Positions 16,899-24,781 of a stretch of 32,199 bases of DNA are shown in pieces. Each line of letters begins with the position of its first letter. Position 1 is the first letter of the stretch. The DNA is from K189A clade bacterium (GTDB taxonomy: Bacteria > Pseudomonadota > Gammaproteobacteria > Pseudomonadales > Azotimanducaceae). The DNA is taken from positions 1 through 32,199 of the forward strand of contig JABBAY010000099.1 in NCBI GenBank assembly GCA_018607725.1, written 5' to 3'. The notes beneath the pieces were generated by a model, which did no database searches, was not told the origin of the DNA, and saw only the letters and a list, made by a program, of their open reading frames with translations. The translations under genes and the position numbers were made by a program.

Positions 16899-17492
16899 CT
16901 ACCAATCATCATCAGAGACAACCTGTTTATTTTTAGATGAATTCGGCTTTTTGACGGTTTTAGCTGCAGCGGTTTTTGAAGCGTCGAGACTTTTCGACGA
17001 ATTTTGCGCTCTTATCGGGTCCGATAAGTAGGCGATTTTTCTACCACTAAGACTTCGATCAGTTGCGAAGTACATCGCGTCTAGCGACACCACCGCAGAT
17101 TTCTTAAACTCTTCGAGTGCTTGAAAATCCGGATCTGAAAGCTTGATCATCTCTGCATCAAGCCCTCTTACACCACTCGCTGAAACTGCGTTACCAACGC
17201 CCTCGCGACCGCTTTTAAGGCCACTGAGAGACGAGCTTGTGGACCCGGTCCCAGTAGTCCCCATTTTTAACGAACGCAACTTAACCCAACCTTGTGAGGG
17301 CTTAATCAACTCAACCCATAACCCGCGACGCACACCTGTTTCCACCCGAGTTTCTGCTTCTAGCGACACGACTTTGTCGGCGCCACCTTTCGGCGCAGAA
17401 AACACAACAGCTTGCGATCTGACAACAGCCTCTTCAGCATTGGCTGTAAAAATCAACAGCGTCAGCAACGCTGGATACAAAATCTTAAACAT
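16899..17492 (-). CDS. Exported SH3-like (SH3b) protein
   Basis: The 197-residue product has a signal peptide (about 1-19, FTANA-E). Residues about 22-78 look like a bacterial SH3 domain (VVRSQAVVFSAPKGGADKVV, TRVETGVRRGLWVEL, QGWVKLRSL), a fold that binds peptidoglycan or proteins. A Gly/Ser-rich linker (GTTGTGSTSSSLSG) leads to a helical part with DFQALEEFKKSAV, then a basic low-complexity segment (KTVKKPNSSKNKQ) and the acidic end VSDDDW. It is the first gene of the long minus-strand series, 37 bases before the M48 protease gene. Its tail matches that of the CsgG/FlgT-like protein. Confidence 0.8.
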   Translation of the reverse strand: MFKILYPALLTLLIFTANAEEAVVRSQAVVFSAPKGGADKVVSLEAETRVETGVRRGLWVELIKPSQGWVKLRSLKMGTTGTGSTSSSLSGLKSGREGVGNAVSASGVRGLDAEMIKLSDPDFQALEEFKKSAVVSLDAMYFATDRSLSGRKIAYLSDPIRAQNSSKSLDASKTAAAKTVKKPNSSKNKQVVSDDDW

Positions 17493-17866
17493 AAAACACC
17501 GACCACAAACAATGTTACCGCTACCAGACCATTGCAGTATTTGTGAAAATAATCAAGAGGCGATTGAGCAACGTCGTTTCAAGCGCACGTACATCTGCAG
17601 TTACTCCCATCCTTCTGAACTATACCCGCATCCCATTCCAGGATCGCTGGCAAGCGCTCCCAACCAGCGTTAATCTGATCCGCTGCAAAACCTGACACGC
17701 AAAATTCACGCACTGCCATTTTCTGCCTCTAAACGATAGATTTTCATAAGACTGACGGACTGAGCATTCATGCCGCGGTCTAAAACACTGTCGTGATCGT
17801 GGCGCACGAAGGTTGTTCTGGATGTTTGCTGAATGTTTGCTGGTTTTTTGGCGTTTGGGGGGGGAA
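17493..17866. other. Gap between tRNA-Leu 3' end and the envelope cluster
   Basis: This 374-base stretch lies directly beyond the 3' end of tRNA-Leu and should contain the promoter of the SH3-M48-CHASE2 operon; I see no strong promoter pair. An 11-base direct repeat (ATGTTTGCTGA, 17822-17832, and ten matching bases from 17833) and a run of eight G (plus strand) lie close to the tRNA. There is no integrase gene and no obvious copy of the tRNA 3' end elsewhere in the cluster. Confidence 0.4.
17822..17842. repeat. Short direct repeat beside tRNA-Leu
   Basis: ATGTTTGCTG occurs at 17822-17831 and again at 17833-17842, separated by one base. It lies 25 bases from the tRNA-Leu 3' end. It may be a simple slippage duplication. 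Confidence 0.7.
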
Positions 17867-17953
17867 TGGTGCCCGGGGCCGGGGTCGAACCGGCACCGCC
17901 GTGAGGCGACAAGATTTTAAGTCTTGCGTGTCTACCAATTTCACCACCCGGGC
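17867..17953 (-). tRNA. leuZ: tRNA-Leu (anticodon UAA)
   Basis: On the minus strand the 87-base gene has acceptor arms GCCCGGG and CCCGGGC, a D-arm with GGTGAAATTGGTAGAC, an anticodon stem CAAGA/TCTTG around a loop with TAA, a long variable arm typical of leucine tRNAs, and the T-arm GGTTCGACCCC. The 3' CCA is encoded. The anticodon UAA reads UUA codons. It corresponds to E. coli leuZ, which lies at the end of the pgsA-glyW-cysT-leuZ unit. The symbol is by this synteny and anticodon. Confidence 0.97.
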
Positions 17954-17979
17954 ATTTTGGGAAGTGATCAAAGGCGCGT

Positions 17980-18008
17980 AGTGTACCGGTCTCGGGCTCG
18001 CGGCTCAA
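17980..18008 (-). promoter_or_regulatory. Promoter of tRNA-Leu
   Basis: On the minus strand TTGAGC (18008-18003) is followed after 17 bases by TACACT (17985-17980), each with four of six matches to the sigma70 consensus. The bases after the -10 (ACGCGCC) form the GC-rich discriminator expected of a stringently controlled stable-RNA promoter. The start would lie about 20 bases before the tRNA 5' end. Confidence 0.6.
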
Positions 18009-18172
18009 TCTCTATCAAACAACTTTCGCGGGATTTTGGCTCGAAGCTGATAAATGCACACGCGCGGCCCGCGCTATGGGCTATATTGGAAGATGATCTC
18101 GGGCTTTTGAGCCACGATATCGAAACCCATTGTGTCAAGGGTAAATTACCGCTGAAACAGGCTAACAATGCC

Positions 18173-18201
18173 GTGAATTTATCGACAGAATCTATTACAC
18201 T
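18173..18201 (+). promoter_or_regulatory. Candidate promoter of tRNA-Cys
   Basis: TACACT (18196-18201), the same -10 as the tRNA-Leu promoter, lies 15 bases before the tRNA and is followed by a GC-rich stretch (TGCGCTCG). A weak -35 (GTGAAT, 18173-18178) sits 17 bases upstream. This would make the two tRNA promoters divergent. Confidence 0.35.
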
Positions 18202-18216
18202 TGCGCTCGTTAAAAA

Positions 18217-18290
18217 GGCGGGGTGGCAGAGTGGTTATGCAGCGGACTGCAACTCCGTACACGCCGGTTCGATTCCGACCCCCGCCTCCA
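18217..18290 (+). tRNA. cysT: tRNA-Cys (anticodon GCA)
   Basis: The 74-base gene has acceptor arms GGCGGGG/CCCCGCC, a D-arm with CAGAGTGGTTATGCAG, an anticodon stem GCGGA/TCCGT around a loop with GCA, the T-arm CCGGTTCGATTCCG and an encoded CCA. In E. coli cysT lies next to leuZ on the same strand; here it is on the opposite strand. The symbol is by anticodon and synteny. Confidence 0.96.
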
Positions 18291-18764
18291 TTTAACACTC
18301 TTGCTTCAGCCTCCCCAACCCACCTGTCTTATAGTCTTTGAATAAGCCAAATTACCATTGCCTGCATTGTCGTCGATTCAAATTCTTCAATGGCCGGTCA
18401 GTTCACTAATTATTTTGTACTCATTTCAAACAGCGCCCGTCACTATCAAAAGTTACTCTGGTTACTGCCAGCGTCTGCACGCTTGGTTGTTTAACGCTAA
18501 GCGTTGCATGGGTTTAATCACCAGTTTTAGATGCCTGGCGCTTAAATCACTGTTATAAACCTATGCTCTCAAGGTAATTTTGCTTCAGAACGAGGGTTGT
18601 CGGCTCGTAATAGACGTCCGTATAGATTCTCCTGTAAGGCTCATGCATCATGCTGAGGCCGGGTCCGCCCCGGCCAGGCATAACAAACCCTTATTCGCTT
18701 AACTCTTCGTTAGATAAAGGATTGCTCATTAAAGCCGGCTGATTAAAGGGCTGCTAGCTAAAGC
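18291..18764. other. Intergenic gap after tRNA-Cys
   Basis: This 474-base gap lies between tRNA-Cys and the stop of the YghU-like gene. It contains a perfect short dyad at 18493-18505 (AACGCT-A-AGCGTT) and a GC hairpin at 18657-18675. A 66-codon plus-strand frame at 18358-18558 has no ribosome binding site and no protein-like pattern. I see no gene. Confidence 0.45.
18657..18675. terminator. GC-rich hairpin downstream of YghU-like gene
   Basis: GGCCGGG and CCCGGCC form a perfect 7-base stem with a 5-base loop (TCCGC), 90 bases after the end of the minus-strand YghU-like gene. No T-run follows on either strand, so it could equally be a REP-like or RNA-stabilising element. Confidence 0.35.
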
Positions 18765-19604
18765 TTAATCAAAATCGCTGGCGTCATGACGTTCGCGCAG
18801 CTGAAGCTCTTCAGGCCCAAAGGTTCGGTTGACTCTTCGACCACGCTGTACGGCTGGACGCTCTTCGATCTCAGTCGCCCAACGAATCACATGAGTATAA
18901 GACGCGACATCAAGGAACTCTGCGCCGTCATAGCCATTGTGAAGAACCAACATACCGTACCAAGCGTAAGTGGCCATATCGGCGATTGTGTACTCATCAC
19001 CACACAGATAGCGCCGATCTGACAAATTTCGGTCCAACACATCCAACTGGCGCTTAACCTCCATGGCATAGCGATCGATGCAATACTCGATTTTAATGGG
19101 CGCATAGGCATAAAAATGGCCAAAGCCGCCGCCCAGGTAAGGCGCACTCCCCATTTGCCAGAACAACCAAGACATGCACTCGGCCCGCGCTGCGCCTGCC
19201 TTCGGCAGAAACGCATCAAATTTTTCGGCCAGATAAACCAACATCGCACCTGACTCAAAGATACGGGTCGGCGGCGATGTACTGCGATCAAGCATCGCTG
19301 GAATCTTCGAGTTCGGGTTCACCTCGACGAAACCGCTACTAAACTGCTCACCCTTGCCAATATTAATCAAAAAGGCGTCGTACTCGGCCTCGGTCTTGCC
19401 GAGCGCCAACAGCTCTTCCAGCATGATCGTCACTTTGACGCCATTCGGCGTACCCAATGAGTACAACTGAATGGGATGTTTACCTATGGGCAATGCCAGC
19501 TCGTGGGTAGGACCGGCAATGGGTCGGTTAATATTACTGAATCGGTGCTCGGCATTGGTATTCCATTGCCAAACTTTTGGTGGTGTATAGCTTGTATCAG
19601 TCAT
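18765..19604 (-). CDS. yghU: YghU-like glutathione transferase / disulphide-bond oxidoreductase
   Basis: The 279-residue product matches the YghU (Nu-class glutathione transferase) family, which reduces disulphides and organic peroxides with glutathione; E. coli YghU is about 288 residues. The family's long N-terminal extension is present (YTPPKVWQWN, NINRPIAGPTHE), followed by the thioredoxin fold (about 40-130: IQLYSLGTPNGVKVTIMLEEL, NPNSKIPAM, FESGAMLVYLAEKF) and an all-helical domain (about 140-265: WLFWQMGSAPYLGGGFGHF, YTIADMATYAWYGML). It is cytoplasmic. The upstream 172 bases are shared with the divergent PLP-enzyme gene. This is probably a stress or detoxification enzyme beside the oxygenases. 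Confidence 0.92.
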   Translation of the reverse strand: MTDTSYTPPKVWQWNTNAEHRFSNINRPIAGPTHELALPIGKHPIQLYSLGTPNGVKVTIMLEELLALGKTEAEYDAFLINIGKGEQFSSGFVEVNPNSKIPAMLDRSTSPPTRIFESGAMLVYLAEKFDAFLPKAGAARAECMSWLFWQMGSAPYLGGGFGHFYAYAPIKIEYCIDRYAMEVKRQLDVLDRNLSDRRYLCGDEYTIADMATYAWYGMLVLHNGYDGAEFLDVASYTHVIRWATEIEERPAVQRGRRVNRTFGPEELQLRERHDASDFD

Positions 19605-19776
19605 AGTGGCTTCTTTAAGTGATGGCTGTGAGCGTTAAAACTGCCAAGAATAGTAACTCACCCCCTACTGAGCATCAATGCCGGTAGACCTTCCTCCCAT
19701 CGTCAATGCAGCATGGCTTGGGGTAGACTGTTGGCTGGCGTTCCTGCCTCCCTGTCGACCGTAACTGGATAAACTG

Positions 19777-20763
19777 ATGATCGATTTATCGCTGTTTCCC
19801 CGCATAAAGCTCGCTCAACTGCCGACACCACTGCAGCCGCTCAAACGTTTATCCGCGCTACTCGATGGTCCGATGATCTGGATTAAACGCGATGACTGCA
19901 CTGGCTTGGCATTAGGTGGCAACAAAACCCGTAAGCTTGAGTTCCTGATGGGCGAGGCTCAACACCAACAGGCCGAGCTGATTGTTACCTTTGGCGCCGT
20001 GCAATCGAATCATGTCCGCCAAACAGTCGCAGCCTGCGCCCAACTGGGGTTTCCCTGCGAACCTATTCTGTCCCGCAGCGTCGACTTCGACGCGGCCAGC
20101 TATCGGCAATCAGGCAATCTGTTTCTCGATCAACTGCTCGGTGCCACGATCCATCAGGTCGACCCGGAAGACGTCAAGGCCACCTTTCGGGCCTTGCTCG
20201 ACCGCGAGTCGCGCCGGGTTTATGCGATACCCGCAGGTGGCTCCAATGCCACAGGTTCGTTAGGTTATGTCGACTGCGCGCGGGAGATTAGCGTTCAAGT
20301 AGACAACCTCGGCATCGAGTTCAAAACCCTCGTGCATGCCACCTCTAGCGCCGGGACACAGGCAGGTTTAATCACAGGAATGGCCGGCACCGCTAAGCCC
20401 ATCCCGATTCTGGGCATCAATGTCTATGACGCAGATGCCGGCCACATGGAATCTAAAGTTCGTCAGTTGACTGCGGAAGTCGCCGACAAGGTCGGTACTG
20501 CGCCGATTTCAGACGATCTCATTCAGCTCAATCACGCACACAGGGGACCCGGTTATGGCTTACCCACGCCCGCCATGATCGAGGCGGTCACCTTGGTGGC
20601 GCAACAAGAGGGTGTGTTACTCGATCCCGTGTATTCCGGCAAAGCCATGGCAGCATTGATTGCCGAGATCCGTGCCGGCACATGGCACCGCGAAGATCAC
20701 GTGATGTTCCTGCATACTGGTGGCAATCCAGCCCTGTTCGCCTATCATTCGATCTTCCAATGA
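19777..20763 (+). CDS. D-cysteine desulfhydrase-family PLP enzyme
   Basis: The 328-residue product belongs to the ACC deaminase/D-cysteine desulfhydrase group of fold-type II PLP enzymes. The N terminus LSLFPRIKLAQLPTPLQPL is typical, IKRDD precedes the PLP-lysine segment GGNKTRKLEF (Lys about 50), and AVQSNHVRQTVAACAQLG is the substrate/phosphate region. HTGGNPALFAY near the C terminus closes the PLP site. Members release sulphide from D-cysteine (DcyD), sulphite from L-cysteate (CuyA) or deaminate ACC; I cannot tell these apart by eye, and the N terminus LFPRIKLAQLPTPL fits CuyA/DcyD better than ACC deaminase. The ATG at 19777 is followed immediately by conserved sequence. It is probably cytoplasmic. 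Confidence 0.88.
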   Translation: MIDLSLFPRIKLAQLPTPLQPLKRLSALLDGPMIWIKRDDCTGLALGGNKTRKLEFLMGEAQHQQAELIVTFGAVQSNHVRQTVAACAQLGFPCEPILSRSVDFDAASYRQSGNLFLDQLLGATIHQVDPEDVKATFRALLDRESRRVYAIPAGGSNATGSLGYVDCAREISVQVDNLGIEFKTLVHATSSAGTQAGLITGMAGTAKPIPILGINVYDADAGHMESKVRQLTAEVADKVGTAPISDDLIQLNHAHRGPGYGLPTPAMIEAVTLVAQQEGVLLDPVYSGKAMAALIAEIRAGTWHREDHVMFLHTGGNPALFAYHSIFQ

Positions 20764-20973
20764 GCCTAAGGCTGGCGGCATATTCGCTGGGTTTTTCCCC
20801 GCCACTTGAGGTATTCTCAAAACCAGCCAGCTGGCTTGCCGAGACTGGCGGAATAGCGATGACTCTATTCGGCGCCGGAAAATTGTTTTACACGTCAATA
20901 GTCTTAGACATTAATCAAGCACATGCCCGCCGTGTACCTGCAACACGGCGAGCCAAAGCGACAAGGAATCAGT

Positions 20974-22557
20974 ATGACCAACCCAGAAACTCAAACAGCT
21001 AGCGCCCATTTCGACGTCGTCATTGTCGGTAGTGGCTTCTCAGGACTGTTGTGCGCGTCGTATTTAACCGAGGCTGGTATTGATAATGTCCGTGTCTTTG
21101 AGATGACACCCTCAGTCGGTGGTGTGTGGAGCAATGGTGGCGTTGGCGCCTATCCGGGCGCTGCCTGCGATGTGCCCGCCTATACTTACCTTCCTTTTCT
21201 CGATCGGACTGGTTTTATTCCTTCGAAAAAATATGTCAGTCAGCCGGAAATCTCCGGTTACGCGGAATTGTTGGTCGACCACACCGGTATTCGCGACAAG
21301 ATTCGCTTCTCGCGGAAAGTCGTCGACATGACTTACGTTGGCGATCAGCAAAAAGTCTGGCAAGTCACGACCATCGATACCGTTACCGGCGCGCCAACTG
21401 AAATTGTCACCTGCACTCATATCGTGACCGCTAACGGCCCCCTTTCCAGCCCGCGTTTACCGGAAATTCCTGGTATGGCAGACTTTAAGGGTGAAAGTTT
21501 TCACACCGCCAAATGGGATCAATCGGCGGTATTGAAAGGCAAGCGCGTTGGGGTTGTGGGTACCGGGGCGTCGGCCGCTCAGGTGATCACCTCAATTGCT
21601 GATGAAGTGGAATCATTAACCGTGTTTCAGCGCACGGCCACTTGGTGCCTACTGCGAGACGACGAGCCAACCCCACCGGAACTGACCGAGAAATTTCGCG
21701 CTGGTGGCTACGGCGAAACGCTGCGATATGTGGATTGGAAGGGCGAGTTGCCGCCTGCCGAAGTTGCGTTTTCCTTTGAAGACCTGCATGACGAAGCTAA
21801 GAATGCGGCGATTTGCGCCCAAATCACAGCACGCCTGAATTCAGAAGTTGACGATCCAGAAATCGCTAAATTATTGACCCCTGACTATCCTTTCTTCTGC
21901 AAACGCGCGCTGTTTATCGATGACTACTACTCCACCTTCAATAAGCCGAATGTCACGCTTGTTAATGATAATGGTGGCGTGGTCGCCGTCAACGAAACCG
22001 GTCTGCAAATCGCCAACGGTGACACATTCGACTTAGATGTGATCATCTACGCGACGGGCTTCGACAGTAACTTTATTCCGTTTCGCATCGCCGGTCGTAA
22101 TGGCACAACCCTGGCCGACAAGTTTGGCGCTAACGAGGCCAATAACTTCCAGATGACCACGCCGCATTCTCTGTGGGGCGTACATGTAGACGAGATGCCA
22201 AACCTGTATATGATGATAGGACCACAGAGCCTGAACCCGGTAACCAACGTCACGTTGTTGTGTGAGCAGCAATCCCAATACATCACTGACTTGATCAAAA
22301 AGATGCAAGCAGCGGGCCACACTGAAGTCGAACCCACGACCCAAGCGGTCGGCGCCTGGACAGATCTGTGCAACTCAACGTCAGAAGGTAAGGTGTGGTT
22401 ACGCTGTAATAACTGGTATATGAAAACGACCAAGACCGATGCCAAAGCCGGCCGAGAAGTGTCTGCCGGTATGTGGATGGCCTCTTATGCTGATTACCTA
22501 CAGCACGTCCTCGGAGAAAGAGGCGGCTCCCAAGACGAGTTGCTGCAATTTAGCTAG
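20974..22557 (+). CDS. Baeyer-Villiger-type flavin monooxygenase (first)
   Basis: I start it at the ATG at 20974, which has AAGGA upstream; a start further upstream would add residues without the family's pattern. The product (527 residues) has the FAD Rossmann motif VIVGSGFSG near the N terminus, a GG-W segment (SVGGVWSNGGVGAYPGAACD), the BVMO fingerprint FKGESFHTAKWD (FxGxxxHxxxWD) and the NADPH motif GVVGTGASAAQV, followed by VFQRTATW and YATGFDSNF. Such enzymes insert oxygen next to a carbonyl (ketones to esters) using NADPH and oxygen. The substrate cannot be predicted. It converges with the second monooxygenase across a 127-base gap. Confidence 0.93.
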   Translation: MTNPETQTASAHFDVVIVGSGFSGLLCASYLTEAGIDNVRVFEMTPSVGGVWSNGGVGAYPGAACDVPAYTYLPFLDRTGFIPSKKYVSQPEISGYAELLVDHTGIRDKIRFSRKVVDMTYVGDQQKVWQVTTIDTVTGAPTEIVTCTHIVTANGPLSSPRLPEIPGMADFKGESFHTAKWDQSAVLKGKRVGVVGTGASAAQVITSIADEVESLTVFQRTATWCLLRDDEPTPPELTEKFRAGGYGETLRYVDWKGELPPAEVAFSFEDLHDEAKNAAICAQITARLNSEVDDPEIAKLLTPDYPFFCKRALFIDDYYSTFNKPNVTLVNDNGGVVAVNETGLQIANGDTFDLDVIIYATGFDSNFIPFRIAGRNGTTLADKFGANEANNFQMTTPHSLWGVHVDEMPNLYMMIGPQSLNPVTNVTLLCEQQSQYITDLIKKMQAAGHTEVEPTTQAVGAWTDLCNSTSEGKVWLRCNNWYMKTTKTDAKAGREVSAGMWMASYADYLQHVLGERGGSQDELLQFS

Positions 22558-22684
22558 ACGGCATCAATAGAGTTACTAACGACAGCCTGCCTCATGCGCC
22601 ACTGATGAATAGAATTCGTCAGTAGCACATGCGGTGTTGGTCTATTTGTCTTGCCGGCTCATCTTGAGCTCAACTTCCAAATGC

Positions 22685-24505
22685 TTAGCGAAACGCTAGG
22701 CCTTCAAATTGCCCCGACTGACGCCACTCGTCCAGATACTTGAAATAGGCCATGGGACCCGCGGGATAACCCACGTGATACTTTGCGCCTGGACTCGGCG
22801 TCTGACCTTCATTGTTGTAATACCCCGGCGTACAGTCCGGCGACCCCGTCATCCTTGGCGGCGCATGCAAAAGTAATTCAAGCCAGGCATCTTCAGCCGC
22901 ACGGTTCAGCTCAATCTCTTTGAAGCCATTGTCCAGGGCGTGTTTGATTGTCACGGCAATGGTCTTACCTGCCTCAGTCAAATTGTGCGGCACATTTGAA
23001 ATCAAGTTGGCGCCCTGAGTCGGCTGAACTAAAAATGCATTGGGAAAACCGTGCACATGAATACCATGTTTGGTACGCATGCCTTGCCCCCAGTAATCTG
23101 ACAACTTAAGTCCATCGCGACCGGTCATATCAAATCCGGCTCGACGTTTGAATTCAGTACCTACCTCGAAACCAGAGGCATAAATGATACAATCCACGGG
23201 GTACTCAACGCCGTCAACGACCAGTCCATTGGCGGTTATACGCTCAACGCCTTGGCCATCGGTGTCGATCAAACGGGTACTGGGCTCATTGTAAGCCTGC
23301 AGATAATCATCATGGAAACAGGGTCTTTTACAGAGCTGCTGATACCAGGCTTTCAGCTGTTCGGCGGTACTCGAATCCTTGACGATGGTGTCGACTCGAG
23401 CACGAATTTCTGCCATTTTCTCGTAATCAGAATCAGAAAAGGCCTCCATCATCTTAGCCTGCGTCATGTCTTCAGGCTTGAGTTCCATGATCTTCGAGCG
23501 AATCCGTCGCGAAAGATCTGTCCAACCATCCATCACCAGATCTTCGGTCGCCAGGCTACCAGTCTGATTCGCCGTGAAATTTTCCAGCCAGCGTTGCTGC
23601 CAACCTTCAGAGGCGATCGTTGCGAACCATTCAGGATCTGTGGGTTTGTTATTTCTGATATCAATAGACGAAGGGGTTCGTTGGAACACTAACAATTCTT
23701 TGCAGGCCTTGGCTAAGTGTGGAACACACTGAACGGCTGTCGCCCCCGTACCGATGATCGCCACCCGTTTGCCGGCCAAATTCACCATGGGCGCACCTGT
23801 AGGATCACCACCTGTATAGTCGTAGTCCCAACGACTCGTATGAAATGAGTGGCCCTTGAAGTCTTCAATACCTGGGATACCCGGCAGTTTCGGCACGTGC
23901 AAGGGGCCGGTGCCCATCGCCACAAACTGCGCGGTAAAGGCATCACCACGATTGGTTTTAATCAGCCAGCGATTGTCAGCCGCCTGCCACTCTAACTGTT
24001 TCACTTCGGTGTGAAACAAGGCGTTGTCGTACAAGTCGTAGTGTCGACCGATATGCTGGCAGTGCGCTAAAATTTCGGGCGCATGGGCATATTTTTCCGT
24101 CGGCATATGGCCCACTTCTTCAAGCAACGGCATATACACAAACGACGCGGTATCGCACTGCGCACCCGGATAGCGATTCCAGTACCAGGTACCACCAAAG
24201 TCCCCGCCCTTCTCAAGAATGCGTACATCTGCAACGCCTGCTTCTTTAAGCCGCGCCCCTGTCACCAGGCCCGCAAAGCCGCCACCAATGAAGGCAACCG
24301 TCACATGATCAGTCTTCGGTTGGCGTTCTACGATGGGGGTATAGGGGTCTTCCAGATAATGGGCTAACTGGTCCTTGAGCTCTAGATACTGGTTGTTACC
24401 ATCGGCGCGAAGGCGCTTATCACGTTCCAACAGGTATTTCTGACGGATTGCTTCTTTATCAAAAGGCGCCGCATTCGCGTTATTGTTGCTATTGGCATCG
24501 GTCAT
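22685..24505 (-). CDS. Baeyer-Villiger-type flavin monooxygenase (second)
   Basis: The 606-residue product has an N-terminal extension (about 1-65) with Asn-rich start, the FAD motif FIGGGFAGL (about 70-80), GGTWYWNRYPGAQCD, the fingerprint FKGHSFHTSRWD and the NADPH motif AIIGTGATAVQ, then FQRTPSS and YASGFEVGTEF. The extension and W-Y-W-N-R-Y-P-G run resemble the steroid or cyclododecanone-type BVMOs. It differs widely from the first monooxygenase in length and many segments, so the two are not a recent duplication. It ends beside the first one's end (convergent). GGAG lies 13 bases before the ATG, a little far. The 276 bases upstream hold a near-palindrome. Confidence 0.92.
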   Translation of the reverse strand: MTDANSNNNANAAPFDKEAIRQKYLLERDKRLRADGNNQYLELKDQLAHYLEDPYTPIVERQPKTDHVTVAFIGGGFAGLVTGARLKEAGVADVRILEKGGDFGGTWYWNRYPGAQCDTASFVYMPLLEEVGHMPTEKYAHAPEILAHCQHIGRHYDLYDNALFHTEVKQLEWQAADNRWLIKTNRGDAFTAQFVAMGTGPLHVPKLPGIPGIEDFKGHSFHTSRWDYDYTGGDPTGAPMVNLAGKRVAIIGTGATAVQCVPHLAKACKELLVFQRTPSSIDIRNNKPTDPEWFATIASEGWQQRWLENFTANQTGSLATEDLVMDGWTDLSRRIRSKIMELKPEDMTQAKMMEAFSDSDYEKMAEIRARVDTIVKDSSTAEQLKAWYQQLCKRPCFHDDYLQAYNEPSTRLIDTDGQGVERITANGLVVDGVEYPVDCIIYASGFEVGTEFKRRAGFDMTGRDGLKLSDYWGQGMRTKHGIHVHGFPNAFLVQPTQGANLISNVPHNLTEAGKTIAVTIKHALDNGFKEIELNRAAEDAWLELLLHAPPRMTGSPDCTPGYYNNEGQTPSPGAKYHVGYPAGPMAYFKYLDEWRQSGQFEGLAFR

Positions 24506-24637
24506 AAGAATTCGTGTGCTCCTGGTTTACATTGGCGGTGCTGACGTGAGTGCATGCGCGAGCGAGCAACGCCAATGGCTATTATGCAGTCGAAACGGTC
24601 ATGCTCGAAAGCCGGCGAATGCTACACGGCGAGTGCC

Positions 24638-24653
24638 ATAATAGTACCATTAT
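24638..24653. promoter_or_regulatory. Near-palindromic operator candidate
   Basis: ATAATAGTACCATTAT is a 16-base dyad with only one mismatched pair (ATAAT-x-GTAC-x-ATTAT). It lies about 133 bases upstream of the second monooxygenase gene (minus strand), and its minus-strand sequence overlaps a possible -10 (TATTAT). It may be a binding site for a repressor of that gene. Confidence 0.35.
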
Positions 24654-24781
24654 CACGATGTCATGCCAGTGGCTTGCAAATCAAGCGCCGACAGCACTGC
24701 AGATGCCCGGCGATCAAGGTTTCGCAACGGGACTTACTGGCTGGCATTGCTGAATTGTGGCGCCGGGGCAAAGCCACGAAC

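Noticed and set aside
17143-17673. Plus-strand frame of 176 codons
   Set aside because: It is the opposite strand of the SH3-like gene, has no ribosome binding site and reads unlike a protein.
1-17866. Genomic island integrated at the tRNA-Leu 3' end
   Set aside because: No integrase gene and no second copy of the tRNA 3' end is visible in the window; composition alone is not enough to call it.
18493-18505. AACGCT-A-AGCGTT dyad with GTTTAAC beside it, looking like an integron attC site
   Set aside because: No matching GTTRRRY partner at a fitting distance and no integron integrase or cassette; the dyad alone is too short.
24506-24781. Possible tRNA-Gly expected between pgsA and the other tRNAs
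   Set aside because: No acceptor-stem pair, T-arm GTTCGA or GCC anticodon arm was found on either strand.
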